Shown piece after piece: positions 36,862-44,815 of a DNA stretch of 64,000 nt (within the stretch, counting starts at the first letter, position 1; each line of letters opens with the position of its first letter). Below the pieces are notes generated by a model, which was given only the letters and a program-made list of their open reading frames with translations, did not search any database and was not told the DNA's origin. The stretch comes from Mixta theicola (GTDB taxonomy: Bacteria > Pseudomonadota > Gammaproteobacteria > Enterobacterales > Enterobacteriaceae). The stretch is taken from contig NZ_NWUO01000013.1 of the NCBI RefSeq assembly GCF_002895925.1, forward strand, positions 49,678-113,677. The letters are read 5' to 3'. A program made the position numbers and the translations under genes.

Positions 36862-38264
36862 TGAAAAATGATCTACGCTCAGTGTTGAGCAAATTGTCTG
36901 CATGGGGAATATCTCCATGCTTTCATAATTCACCATTATCACCTAGACTAGAAATTTCTGAACATTATAACAATATTATTGCAACTGTTCCGGGTTCTTC
37001 CCGAACAGGGCATGAAAATATGTTTATGTATGAATGTAAGGAATACAGTATTCCTGTATTAATTGGTTTATTTGGCAACCGAATTATCAACCAAAAAATT
37101 ATAGATGAATATTGTTTAAAACCTTTAAACACTTATTCTCTGATACCTCCTGACGTGATCGATGAAGCCGCATGCCATCAACATAAAATTGATTGCAGCC
37201 TTAATAAATTACCGATATTAAAATTAACTTCATATGATGCAGGAGCATACATTACATCAGGTGTAATTTGTGCTCAACATATAGAAAGCCAAAAAATTAG
37301 CAGTTCCATACATAGATTGAAAGTTATTAATGAAAACCAACTTGCTCTAGCTATGAGGCCAACAGGGTTTCTTTTTGAGTGTTATCATAATGCTTTAAAG
37401 AATAATAAAACCCTTCCTGTTACAATAAATATCGGGATACCCCCTATTTATTATTTACTAACATCTTTATCATCAAATTTCCTTCAAGAAAATGAAAGCA
37501 AATTAGAGAAAATTGGTGGACTAACTGGGTATCCAGTATTACTGACGAAAGCTAAGACTCAAAATAATGCGTATTGCTATGCCGACAGTGAAATTGTCAT
37601 TGAAGGTGAAATAACTTCCAATGTTATTGATGAGTGCAATTTAGGGCTAAATAATTTATCAATGCCTGAGTTTATAGGTTATATGGGTGAAGGAAAAAAA
37701 GAGCTTCCTGTTATAAACATAACCGGAATATATCATAAAGAAAATCCTATTTATCAAACGTTCATGGGACCAGGAAAAGAACAATCTGAATTACTATCTA
37801 TATCCACTGAAATTGACATTAAGATAAAATTACGTGAAAAATTCTTTTCTTTATTTAACCTAATCGATGCCCATTACCCCTCTTTTGGCGGAGGACAACT
37901 TGTATTAATACTTAAAATAGAAAAGAAACTGGATTGCATTCCTTTATGTGACATTCAAAAATTCATACTTTCCATACATCCACTTTGTAAGCACATTTAT
38001 TTAGTCGACAATGATATTGACATTTATTCTCCAGAGGACATATTTTGGGCTTTTTCTACCCGTTTTCAACCATCTAGAGATATGAATATTGTTCGTTTAC
38101 CGGGCTGGAACATGGACCCCTCCCAACTAAAAGGATATCTTGATGACAAAGAATCAATAACTGAATCAATTATTTTTGACTTAACATCACCATACAAGCT
38201 TACTAATTATTTTAAACGTTTTTTCAATCTCGATGAGGTATACAGTGAATACAAAGAGTCTTGA
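36858..38264 (+). CDS. UbiD-family (prenylated-FMN-dependent) decarboxylase
   Basis: A 468-residue UbiD-like protein. Family landmarks are [17 protein letters not shown] (about 118-134), the Arg in SSIHRLKV (about 152), IEGEI (about 248, part of the catalytic Glu-Arg-Glu set) and [19 protein letters not shown] (about 392-410). It would decarboxylate, or reversibly carboxylate, an aromatic or unsaturated acid such as a chorismate-derived one, using prenylated FMN. No UbiX (flavin prenyltransferase) gene is in the cluster, so the host's must supply the cofactor. It is fused by overlap to the TrpB-like gene upstream and the chorismate mutase gene downstream. Confidence 0.88.
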   Translation: MMKNDLRSVLSKLSAWGISPCFHNSPLSPRLEISEHYNNIIATVPGSSRTGHENMFMYECKEYSIPVLIGLFGNRIINQKIIDEYCLKPLNTYSLIPPDVIDEAACHQHKIDCSLNKLPILKLTSYDAGAYITSGVICAQHIESQKISSSIHRLKVINENQLALAMRPTGFLFECYHNALKNNKTLPVTINIGIPPIYYLLTSLSSNFLQENESKLEKIGGLTGYPVLLTKAKTQNNAYCYADSEIVIEGEITSNVIDECNLGLNNLSMPEFIGYMGEGKKELPVINITGIYHKENPIYQTFMGPGKEQSELLSISTEIDIKIKLREKFFSLFNLIDAHYPSFGGGQLVLILKIEKKLDCIPLCDIQKFILSIHPLCKHIYLVDNDIDIYSPEDIFWAFSTRFQPSRDMNIVRLPGWNMDPSQLKGYLDDKESITESIIFDLTSPYKLTNYFKRFFNLDEVYSEYKES

Positions 38265-38529
38265 GTCACTCAGAAAAGAAATTGATGAATTAGATGAAAA
38301 ACTTGTTGTTCTATTGACCCAGCGGATGAATGTTGCCTTAGCTATTGCTGATTTAAAAGATAATAGCATATCGTCTGTCCAGGCAAAACATCGTGTAAAA
38401 AAAGTATTGGATCGCGTAGCTAAAATAGCTTCCAACAATAATGGAAATGAGCAATTCGTCAGGAAAATTTATAGCGTAATAATAGAGGAATTAACTACTT
38501 TGCAATTAATGAAAAAAGGACTGATGTAA
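38245..38529 (+). CDS. Chorismate mutase, AroQ type
   Basis: A 94-residue all-helical chorismate mutase domain. The typical start [23 protein letters not shown] (residues 4-26, split here by position only) places the active-site Arg and helix 1 correctly. Further residues include the Lys in ADLKD (about 39), VLDRV and a C-terminal helix VIIEELTTLQ. It converts chorismate to prephenate, or acts on an aminated analogue as PapB-like enzymes do. The preferred start is GTG 38245, preceded by GAGG six bases upstream; ATG 38233 is also in frame. The 5' end overlaps the UbiD-like gene by 20 bases. Confidence 0.85.
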   Translation: MNTKSLESLRKEIDELDEKLVVLLTQRMNVALAIADLKDNSISSVQAKHRVKKVLDRVAKIASNNNGNEQFVRKIYSVIIEELTTLQLMKKGLM

Positions 38530-38531
38530 TC

Positions 38532-39266
38532 ATGCTTATTTCAATTAAATATGACCCTCACCTTACCTCATTATTTCCCGAGTTGTGTACACATTGTATA
38601 TATATAGATGGACTTGATAAAGATGCAAATTTCGATAATATCATCAATGATAATATCGAGTATGCATTAAAAAACCTAGCTCAAATTGGTAAAGAAAGTT
38701 CTTTCCATTCGATATCACTCTGGCGCGAAGCTTATCGTAAAGTCGGGGTTGACCCTACAAAATTTCGTATTGCGCCAGAATCACTCCTTAGAAGATTGAG
38801 AACCAAAGGAGAAATCCCTAGCCATCTTCATCCCTTGGTATTATTATGTAATTCATTTTCAGTGAAGCTCGCCTTGCCTATTGCGGTATTAGATGCTGAA
38901 TGTATTAATGGTAATTTAACTATTAAATTTTCTAATGGTATTGAAACATATACCTCGTTTTCTGGAGAGAAAACAAAACTTCTTGCTGGTGAGGTCTCGT
39001 TTATTGATGAGAAAAATATAGCTCATGCCCGAAAATGGTCTCATAAGCAAAGCCTTGACTCTGTCATTACAAATAAAACAAAATCTGCTATAGTATTTAT
39101 AGAGTCGCTGTTGCCTTTTAATGGTAACTATATTTACCAATCTTCTATAGACGAAATCATTTCAGCAATATCTCTAGCATGGCCAAATTCAAAAATACAC
39201 AAAACATTTAAAAACAAAGGTGAACTTAATTCTGAAATAATTAATTTAAAAGACTTTAAAATTTAA
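38532..39266 (+). CDS. Stand-alone B3/4-domain protein (PheRS beta editing-like)
   Basis: A 244-residue protein with the B3/4 fold, which in phenylalanyl-tRNA synthetase removes wrongly attached tyrosine from tRNA-Phe. The typical pattern is seen: SISLWREAYRKVGVDPTKFRIAPESLLRR (about 58-86, given as overlapping parts), then HPLVLLCNSFSVKLALPIAVLDAE and a late SAIVFIESLLPF. Free-standing copies exist but their roles are largely unproven. In this operon of chorismate-derived enzymes it could hydrolyse tRNA charged with the cluster's non-protein aromatic amino acid. It starts two bases after the chorismate mutase stop and is the last gene of the operon. Confidence 0.8.
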   Translation: MLISIKYDPHLTSLFPELCTHCIYIDGLDKDANFDNIINDNIEYALKNLAQIGKESSFHSISLWREAYRKVGVDPTKFRIAPESLLRRLRTKGEIPSHLHPLVLLCNSFSVKLALPIAVLDAECINGNLTIKFSNGIETYTSFSGEKTKLLAGEVSFIDEKNIAHARKWSHKQSLDSVITNKTKSAIVFIESLLPFNGNYIYQSSIDEIISAISLAWPNSKIHKTFKNKGELNSEIINLKDFKI

Positions 39267-39639
39267 AACAGTGGTACTTCTCATGATAATAAAAACCGTG
39301 TTATAACACGAGCATTTAAAACAGTAGCTACAATTGTAGCTACATTATTAAATACAATAGTAAAATACTTTTTTATAAAAAAGATTGAAAATTTATCATT
39401 CAAATAATTTCCATTTATATAAAAATAAAAGCAAGAATAACCAATTTATTATAACATTCAACTCCATGCCAAGAAATTCTCCTTCATCGTTAAACCATTC
39501 TTTTTTTAATTACCCCTCTGCAAGGGGATATATCCTTTTTATATAACATCAATATTCATTTGACCTGCCCCAAAATCCTGCTCCATTCAGAAACAGAATT
39601 CCGGCATGATTACCACTCCCCTGAACAGAGGTTGTGCCG

Positions 39640-39906
39640 ATGAAAAAGTCACGATTCACCGAAGAGCAGATTGTCTTTGCCCTGAAGCAGGCTGAGCTGG
39701 GTACTTCCGTACCGGATGTCTGCCGCAAACTGGGCATCTCCGATGCCACTTTTTACACGTGGCGTAAGAAATACGGCGGAATTTCCCCTTCTGAACTCAA
39801 ACATATGCGCCAACTGGAAGAGGAAAATCTGCGACTGAAGAGGCTGGTTGCCGATCTCAGCCTCGACAAGGCAATGCTGCAGGACGTGCTGGCAAAAAAG
39901 AGCTGA
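39640..39906 (+). CDS. IS3-family transposase OrfA
   Basis: An 88-residue OrfA with an N-terminal helix-turn-helix (KSRFTEEQIVFALKQAE, then VCRKLGISDATFYTWRKKYGG) and a leucine-zipper-like tail (LRLKRLVADLSLDKAMLQDVL). ATG 39640 is used; a GTG six bases upstream is in frame. The last codons contain the heptamer A AAA AAG (39893-39900 region), where a -1 shift gives the OrfAB transposase. Confidence 0.9.
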   Translation: MKKSRFTEEQIVFALKQAELGTSVPDVCRKLGISDATFYTWRKKYGGISPSELKHMRQLEEENLRLKRLVADLSLDKAMLQDVLAKKS

Positions 39907-40748
39907 CGCTGGCACGACTGCGCGAATGGGTCAGGGATTTACAGGCCCGATACGGTGCCAGCGAAAGACAAATCTGTTTTGCGCTACGGCTCAGCCGCAG
40001 TTCGTTCAGGTATCGTTCTGTTGCTGCTGATGACAGTGCACTGCGCCAGCGTATCCGTGAGATCACTGAAACGCGAATTCACTACGGATCTCGCCGGGTA
40101 CACGTGATGCTCCGGCGTGAGGGCTGGCGCGATAATCACAAAAGAATCTATCGCCTCTACTGTGAGCAGGGGCTGTCGCTGCGCCTCAAACGGCCACGCC
40201 GCAATGAATCCGCACAGCGCCGACAACCGCAGCCTCAGGGTCTGTATCCGAATCACGTCTGGGGCATGGATTTTGTCTCTGATGCGCTGTTTGACGGAAG
40301 GCGACTGCGCCTGCTGACGGTTATAGACCTGTATACCCGCGAATGCCTGGGGATCTGCGTGGGGCAGAATCTGCGTTCAACAGAAGTGGCAGAAATGCTG
40401 AACGGTATAGCGCTCAGACGTCCTTTACCTCAGTTGCTGAAAACCGATAATGGTTCTGAATTTGCAGGGAAAATGCTGGACAAGTGGGTGTATGAAAGAA
40501 GGATTAGGATCGACTTCTCACGCCCGGGAACACCAACGGACAATGCTACGGTGGAGTCCTTCAACGGCAGGTTACGGCAGGAATGTCTGAATGAGAACTG
40601 GTTCATGTCTCTGGAGGATGCACGGTGCAAAATCGAGGCCTGGCGCCTACACTATAACCAGAGTCGTCCCCATTCTGCACTGGGCTGGATGACACCCTCC
40701 GAATTTGCCGAAAAATCTGCCGGTTGCCAGCATATGCAGCCAGAATGA
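39894..40748 (+). CDS. IS3-family transposase OrfB (via -1 frameshift)
   Basis: OrfB is read from the slippery heptamer in the -1 frame (KKELTLARLREWVRDLQ onward) to 40748. The integrase core DDE residues are present: MDFVSDALFDGRR, KTDNGSEF (Asp) and TVESFNGRLRQEC (Glu, 35-residue spacing). The frame is intact, so the element may be active. ATG 40104 is internal and is not a real start. Confidence 0.88.
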   Translation, partial: KKELTLARLREWVRDLQARYGASERQICFALRLSRSSFRYRSVAADDSALRQRIREITETRIHYGSRRVHVMLRREGWRDNHKRIYRLYCEQGLSLRLKRPRRNESAQRRQPQPQGLYPNHVWGMDFVSDALFDGRRLRLLTVIDLYTRECLGICVGQNLRSTEVAEMLNGIALRRPLPQLLKTDNGSEFAGKMLDKWVYERRIRIDFSRPGTPTDNATVESFNGRLRQECLNENWFMSLEDARCKIEAWRLHYNQSRPHSALGWMTPSEFAEKSAGCQHMQPE

Positions 40749-40796
40749 AGCCGGATATTCCTGATTATGAATGGATCACCTACGGGGAGCGGGTCA

Positions 40797-41376
40797 GAGT
40801 TAACAGAGCCTGGCCAGAACCTTGTTATTGACACTAACAGTTAACAATAAATCGAACTATTTACTTGTCTATAAGCAACGGCAATAACACTGCATAGTTA
40901 ACAGACATTAAATTCGGATAAAGCTCAGGTCATTCCCGACAGTGCAGCAGTTTCGTTCATCTAACATCACTTCTTCAGTATTTCCTCATTAAATTTACTA
41001 ACGTAGCGGAAGGAATTTCGGCTAATCGCCATTTCAGTCATAAGCAATTTTTATGCATAACCACGCATAAACAACAAGTGACTTTATTTTAAACGAATTT
41101 TCTAAATTATAACCAATTGAATATAAACATAAAATTTCCCTCATTAACTGTTTTAATAATTAGCTCATAATTATAAATCATTTTTATTCACATAACCTGA
41201 ATTTGCATTCTTGACAAAAAATTAGTCACATGCTCTTATGACATTAGTTTTGTTTAAGTAAAGGCATCATTAATCCAGAAGTTAAGCAGGCATAAAGGCA
41301 AGCAGAAATGCCTTCTTTAAACATGATTAAAAAATGCGCCCGTTGTGCACCGCTTTTATGCCAGAGAATATAAAAG
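40797..41376 (+). promoter_or_regulatory. Gap and promoter region before cluster 2
   Basis: This 580-base AT-rich gap has no supported gene. A perfect -35 TTGACA lies at 41211-41216, with TCTTAT 17 bases further (41234-41239), giving a leader of about 130 bases before the first dCTP-deaminase-like gene. Confidence 0.5.
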
Positions 41377-41898
41377 ATGATAATCGCCGCGAAAAAAATA
41401 AAGCAACTGGTTAAGTCAGGTGATATAGAAATTACGCCTTTTGATGAGAGCTATCTGGACGTTAATTCCTATTCATTTCATTTAGGTCATACCCTTATTG
41501 AATATTACAGCAGCGTCGTCGATCCGCATATTCCTCAGGAGCATCGGCGTATAAAAATACCGGAAACGGGCTACCGGCTTGACCCAGACCATTTTTATCT
41601 GGCCGCAACCCATGAAAAAATGGGCAGCCGTATTTGCGCCAGCGAACTTTATGCAAATTTTTCCACCGCTGCATGCGGCATGTTTATTCAAACCAGCGCG
41701 CCGCTTGGGCATACCGGCGCGGTAATTAACTGGACGCTGGAAATTATTGTGGCCCAACCCATTATGGTTTACCCCGGCATGAAGATAGGCAAAATTTGTT
41801 TTTGGCAAAACTTCGGCGATCTTTCCAGCTATGAGGGCCGCTATCAAGGGTCGGAAGATGTTATTGCCACCAGAATTCATCAAGACTTCCAACCCTGA
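41377..41898 (+). CDS. dCTP deaminase/dUTPase-superfamily protein A (catalytic Glu kept, phosphate motif lost)
   Basis: A 173-residue trimeric-barrel protein of the Dcd/dUTPase superfamily. The strand holding the Dcd catalytic Glu is conserved (NWTLEIIV, about residue 128), as are the following MVYPGMKIG turn and ATRIHQDF tail. In contrast, the phosphate-binding motif that reads RSSLAR in E. coli Dcd is NFSTAA here, losing the Ser and Arg used for substrate and triphosphate binding. Alone it should therefore be inactive or act on another compound. It is followed after 13 bases by a paralogue with the opposite pattern. The ribosome site is weak. Confidence 0.8.
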   Translation: MIIAAKKIKQLVKSGDIEITPFDESYLDVNSYSFHLGHTLIEYYSSVVDPHIPQEHRRIKIPETGYRLDPDHFYLAATHEKMGSRICASELYANFSTAACGMFIQTSAPLGHTGAVINWTLEIIVAQPIMVYPGMKIGKICFWQNFGDLSSYEGRYQGSEDVIATRIHQDFQP

Positions 41899-41911
41899 GG
41901 CCAGAGCCGCT

Positions 41912-42490
41912 ATGATCCTGACAGGTAAAGAAATAGAAAAAAGAGTAGAGAGCAAAGAGATCGTTATCTCGCCCTTTCTGCCGGAGAATATTAACCCTAA
42001 CAGCTATAACTTTCGTCTGGGACGTCAGATGAAAGTATATACCAATGAATTAATCGATCCGGCACAAGAAAATCCGGTAGACACGCTCACCGTAAACGAT
42101 GATGGCATTATTCTTCAGCCGCGCAGGCTTTACCTGGCAGAAACTATTGAAACCATGGGCAGCACCCAATTTGTGCCTACCTATGCAGCACGTTCATCCG
42201 TCGCACGCATGGGCATGTTTATTAATCTCTCTGCGCCGCTGGGGGATATTGGTTTTATTGGCAAATGGACAATCCAGCTTTTTTGCATTCATCCGGTTAA
42301 GGTTTATTACGGCATGAATATTGGGCAAATGATGTTCTGGCATGTTTCCGGCGAAATTGAGCTGTATCACGGAAAATATCAGCATGCCAGTGGGCCGCTT
42401 GCATCCAGAATTCATATCGACTTTGAACAAAAAATAAAAAAAGGTCTCGGCCTGCAACAGAAAATCCGCGATTGCGAGGTACCGCTATGA
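41912..42490 (+). CDS. dCTP deaminase/dUTPase-superfamily protein B (phosphate motif kept, catalytic Glu changed)
   Basis: A 192-residue paralogue of the preceding gene. It keeps the full Dcd phosphate motif (AARSSVARMGMFIN, about residues 95-108), including the Arg and Ser equivalents of E. coli R110, S111 and R115. At the catalytic Glu position it has Gln (KWTIQLFC, about 130). The C-terminus ASRIHIDFEQK is typical. ATG 41912 is used because the family starts there (MILTGKEIEKRV); upstream in-frame codons overlap protein A. The stop overlaps the next ATG (ATGA). In this superfamily the two motifs come together at subunit interfaces, so A and B could form a hybrid active site. Confidence 0.82.
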   Translation: MILTGKEIEKRVESKEIVISPFLPENINPNSYNFRLGRQMKVYTNELIDPAQENPVDTLTVNDDGIILQPRRLYLAETIETMGSTQFVPTYAARSSVARMGMFINLSAPLGDIGFIGKWTIQLFCIHPVKVYYGMNIGQMMFWHVSGEIELYHGKYQHASGPLASRIHIDFEQKIKKGLGLQQKIRDCEVPL

Positions 42491-43285
42491 GTAAAATAAC
42501 CGGAGAGAAGGCCACGTTGCCCGGCAAATATAAATATATTGCTGCACTTTCTGCACGCTTTCCGGTGCCGGAAATGACGCTGGTTACTGAAGCTCATCTT
42601 AACCTTTGGCTGGCTAATTTTTGCCAGGCCAAGGCAGAGATCGATGAGGCGGAGCAGCATATCGCCATTACTTCCGGTGCCTTTCTCACCGACGATTTAG
42701 CCCGCATTGAACGCAGTCTTAATACGCTGTGCTGGCGTAACGAAGCGCCGCGCCTGCTCAGCGACTTTATTCGCCCGTTCGACGGACGAACGGCTGGCGA
42801 TCAATTCCGATCACGGCATGCAGCCGATTTTTCACGCCTGTTATCTTAACCAGTATCTGGCCGATCGCGGCTGGCTGGCCTTCAACGCTAACGGCACCGT
42901 TAACTGGGACGAAACCCAGGCGGCCCTGCATCCGGCAGAAAATGGCACCCTGATGCTGCGTCCGACGGCGGATGGCGAACTGCTACGGCGTGAGATTATC
43001 GCCTTCTTTGCCGAGGCGGGCTTCAGCGGTTGTGAGATTGATACGTTGGACTACTGCTCTGCCCAGCAGGGTTTTAGCAACTCGCTATTTCTGCTACCGC
43101 CTGACGGCGTTCGGGTCAAGGCGTGTGCGGCGGATAGTTATGTTACCTCCAGCAGCAAGGCGGGCGATCATTGCGGCTTCAGTTCGCATTCCTGGCTACG
43201 CGGTACGCTGTTGACGGCCAATATCGATAAACCTCAGCCCGTTATGGAAATGTACGAAATTCATCATTTCATGCTGGAGGCGTAA
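42487..43285 (+). pseudogene. Unrecognised cluster 2 gene, broken by a 4-bp tandem duplication
   Basis: Two frames together encode a coherent protein of about 264 residues. The first frame (42487-42849) reads normally to LLSDFIRPFD. Then GACG is duplicated (GACGGACG, 42781-42788) and the frame is lost. Removing one GACG continues as ERLAINSDHGMQPIFHACYL and stays open to 43285. I do not recognise the family. It is soluble, with several Cys and His in the second half (ACAADSYVTSSSKAGDHCGF) that might form a metal or catalytic site. It starts in ATGA overlap with protein B and ends directly before the TauE-like gene, so it was part of the operon. Confidence 0.6.
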
Positions 43286-44002
43286 ATGGACGTACAGCTT
43301 ATTCTTATCGTAGCGGCGTTTTCAATTATCCAGTCGGTTTTCGGCATGGGGCTGCTGGTATTCGGTACGCCAACATTGTTGTTAATGGGCTATCCGTTTG
43401 CGGCGGTGCTGTCGATATTATTGCCGCCCTCGTTGACCATCAGCGCCATTCAACTTTTCAGGCAGGAACGACAGCAAAAACGCTTCGCCGTGGATCTGTT
43501 AACGTTCTGTCTGCCGATATTAGTGCTGGCGCTGGCCTGGACTTTTATCAGCCATTACAAAGTTAATCTGCGCAGCCTGATTGCAGCGGTTCTTATTTTT
43601 ACCGCCGTGTCGCGTTTCTCGTCGCGTATTTCCGGTTACCTGCGCCGGATTATTGAAAATAATTCACGTAAATATTTACTGGTAATGGGATGTGTACATG
43701 GCTTATCAAATATGGGCGGCAGTTTACTTTCAGCCTATGCGGTAACGCGCCATCAAATGAAGCAGGATGTACTGGGCTGTATTGTCACTGGTTATCTTCT
43801 TTTTGGTATTGTACAACTCGGTACGCTGCATTATGTTAATGCATTAAATCTTAACGCCACTACCTTCGCCTGTTGCACGGCTGCCGCTGCCGTCTATTTA
43901 CTGGTGGGGAACAGGCTGTTTAAATCGCTGAATGAACAATTTTATCAGCATATATTTTCCGCCTTTATGCTGGTTTATGCGGCGCTGATGATATTTTTAT
44001 AA
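43286..44002 (+). CDS. TauE/SafE (TSUP) family membrane permease
   Basis: A 238-residue membrane protein with about seven to eight helices and the TSUP repeat features: QSVFGMGLLVFGTPTLLLMG near the start and GCVHGLSNMGGSLLSAYAVT near residue 140, both glycine-rich. Family members carry sulfite, sulfoacetate or other small anions. It begins immediately after the stop of the broken gene. In this cluster it may export or import a substrate or by-product; direction is unknown. Confidence 0.85.
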   Translation: MDVQLILIVAAFSIIQSVFGMGLLVFGTPTLLLMGYPFAAVLSILLPPSLTISAIQLFRQERQQKRFAVDLLTFCLPILVLALAWTFISHYKVNLRSLIAAVLIFTAVSRFSSRISGYLRRIIENNSRKYLLVMGCVHGLSNMGGSLLSAYAVTRHQMKQDVLGCIVTGYLLFGIVQLGTLHYVNALNLNATTFACCTAAAAVYLLVGNRLFKSLNEQFYQHIFSAFMLVYAALMIFL

Positions 44003-44018
44003 CCGTGACGGATAAAAA

Positions 44019-44810
44019 ATGATGAAACCCTACACGCTGCCGAAAGGATTTATTTTTGATATTGACGGCACGCTTATCCTACACGGCAACGCGCTTCCCG
44101 GGGCGGTTGCCACCGTTAATCGCCTGAAAGAAGCCGGTTTTGCCCTGCGCTTTGTCAGTAATACTACCAGCAGAAGCGCCGCTCAGCTGGCCGAAAGCCT
44201 GAATCGCCTCGGCTTTACTATTGCTGAAAATGAAATACAAACCTCCGTTACCGCCTGCCTGCATTATCTCAGCGTTCACTACCCGACGGCGCAAGGTTAT
44301 CTGGCAGTGCCGGAAAATATCCGCGGTCTGTTCTCTTTTGTCAGCATTAATGAAGATAAACCTGAATTTGTAATAATGGGCGATCTCGATAACGACTTTA
44401 ATTATGCCCTGCTGAATAAGGTCTTTAATTTTATTCGTAATGGCGCACAGCTGATCGTTTTTCATCGTAATCCCTGGTATTTTAGCGAGGGGAAAACCTG
44501 GCTCGACAGCGGCGCATTTACGCTGGCTTTAGAGTCCGCCACCGAACGGCGCGCGGTAGTCACAGGTAAGCCATCACCGGTGCTGTTTAACAGCGCCATC
44601 GCCTCGATGAAGCTGGACAGCAAGCAGGTTGTGGTGATTGGCGATGATGTATCTACTGATATTGCCGGCGCGAGAAATATCGGACTTAACGCGATGCTGG
44701 TAGGCTCCGGTAAATTTAAGCCCGATGATTTAATCAAATATGACATATCTGAGGCGCATTTTTTGCCTCAGCTTGCCGATTTACTGACTCTGCTTAACCT
44801 GAAGGCATAA
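44019..44810 (+). CDS. HAD-superfamily IIA phosphatase (NagD/HDHD2-like)
   Basis: A 263-residue HAD hydrolase. Motif I FDIDGTLI (nucleophile Asp, about residue 12), motif II SNTTSR (about 46), the motif III Lys in TGKPSP (about 182) and motif IV GDDVSTDIAGA (about 208) are all intact. The cap insertion is of type IIA, as in NagD and HDHD2, which dephosphorylate nucleoside monophosphates, sugar phosphates or PLP. It is consistent with a pathway in which a phosphorylated intermediate is trimmed. Two adjacent ATG codons (44019 and 44022) are possible starts. Confidence 0.9.
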   Translation: MMKPYTLPKGFIFDIDGTLILHGNALPGAVATVNRLKEAGFALRFVSNTTSRSAAQLAESLNRLGFTIAENEIQTSVTACLHYLSVHYPTAQGYLAVPENIRGLFSFVSINEDKPEFVIMGDLDNDFNYALLNKVFNFIRNGAQLIVFHRNPWYFSEGKTWLDSGAFTLALESATERRAVVTGKPSPVLFNSAIASMKLDSKQVVVIGDDVSTDIAGARNIGLNAMLVGSGKFKPDDLIKYDISEAHFLPQLADLLTLLNLKA

Positions 44811-44815
44811 TAAAA

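Larger units (their letters stand above)
39561..40796 (+). mobile_element. IS3-family insertion sequence between the two clusters
   Basis: A 1,236-base element. The left end TGACCTGCCCC and right end GGGGAGCGGGTCA are inverted repeats (the right reads TGACCCGCTCCCC on the other strand). It encodes orfA and orfB linked by a slippery A AAA AAG. The bases outside the ends (CATT left, GAGT right) do not form a target duplication, so the element may have recombined since insertion. The gap 39267-39560 before it is AT-rich and empty. Confidence 0.85.

Noticed and set aside
41377..42490. Antiphage dCTP deaminase defence system
   Set aside because: Known defence versions are single active enzymes, often with other domains. 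Here both copies lack one half of the active site and sit in a biosynthetic-looking operon.
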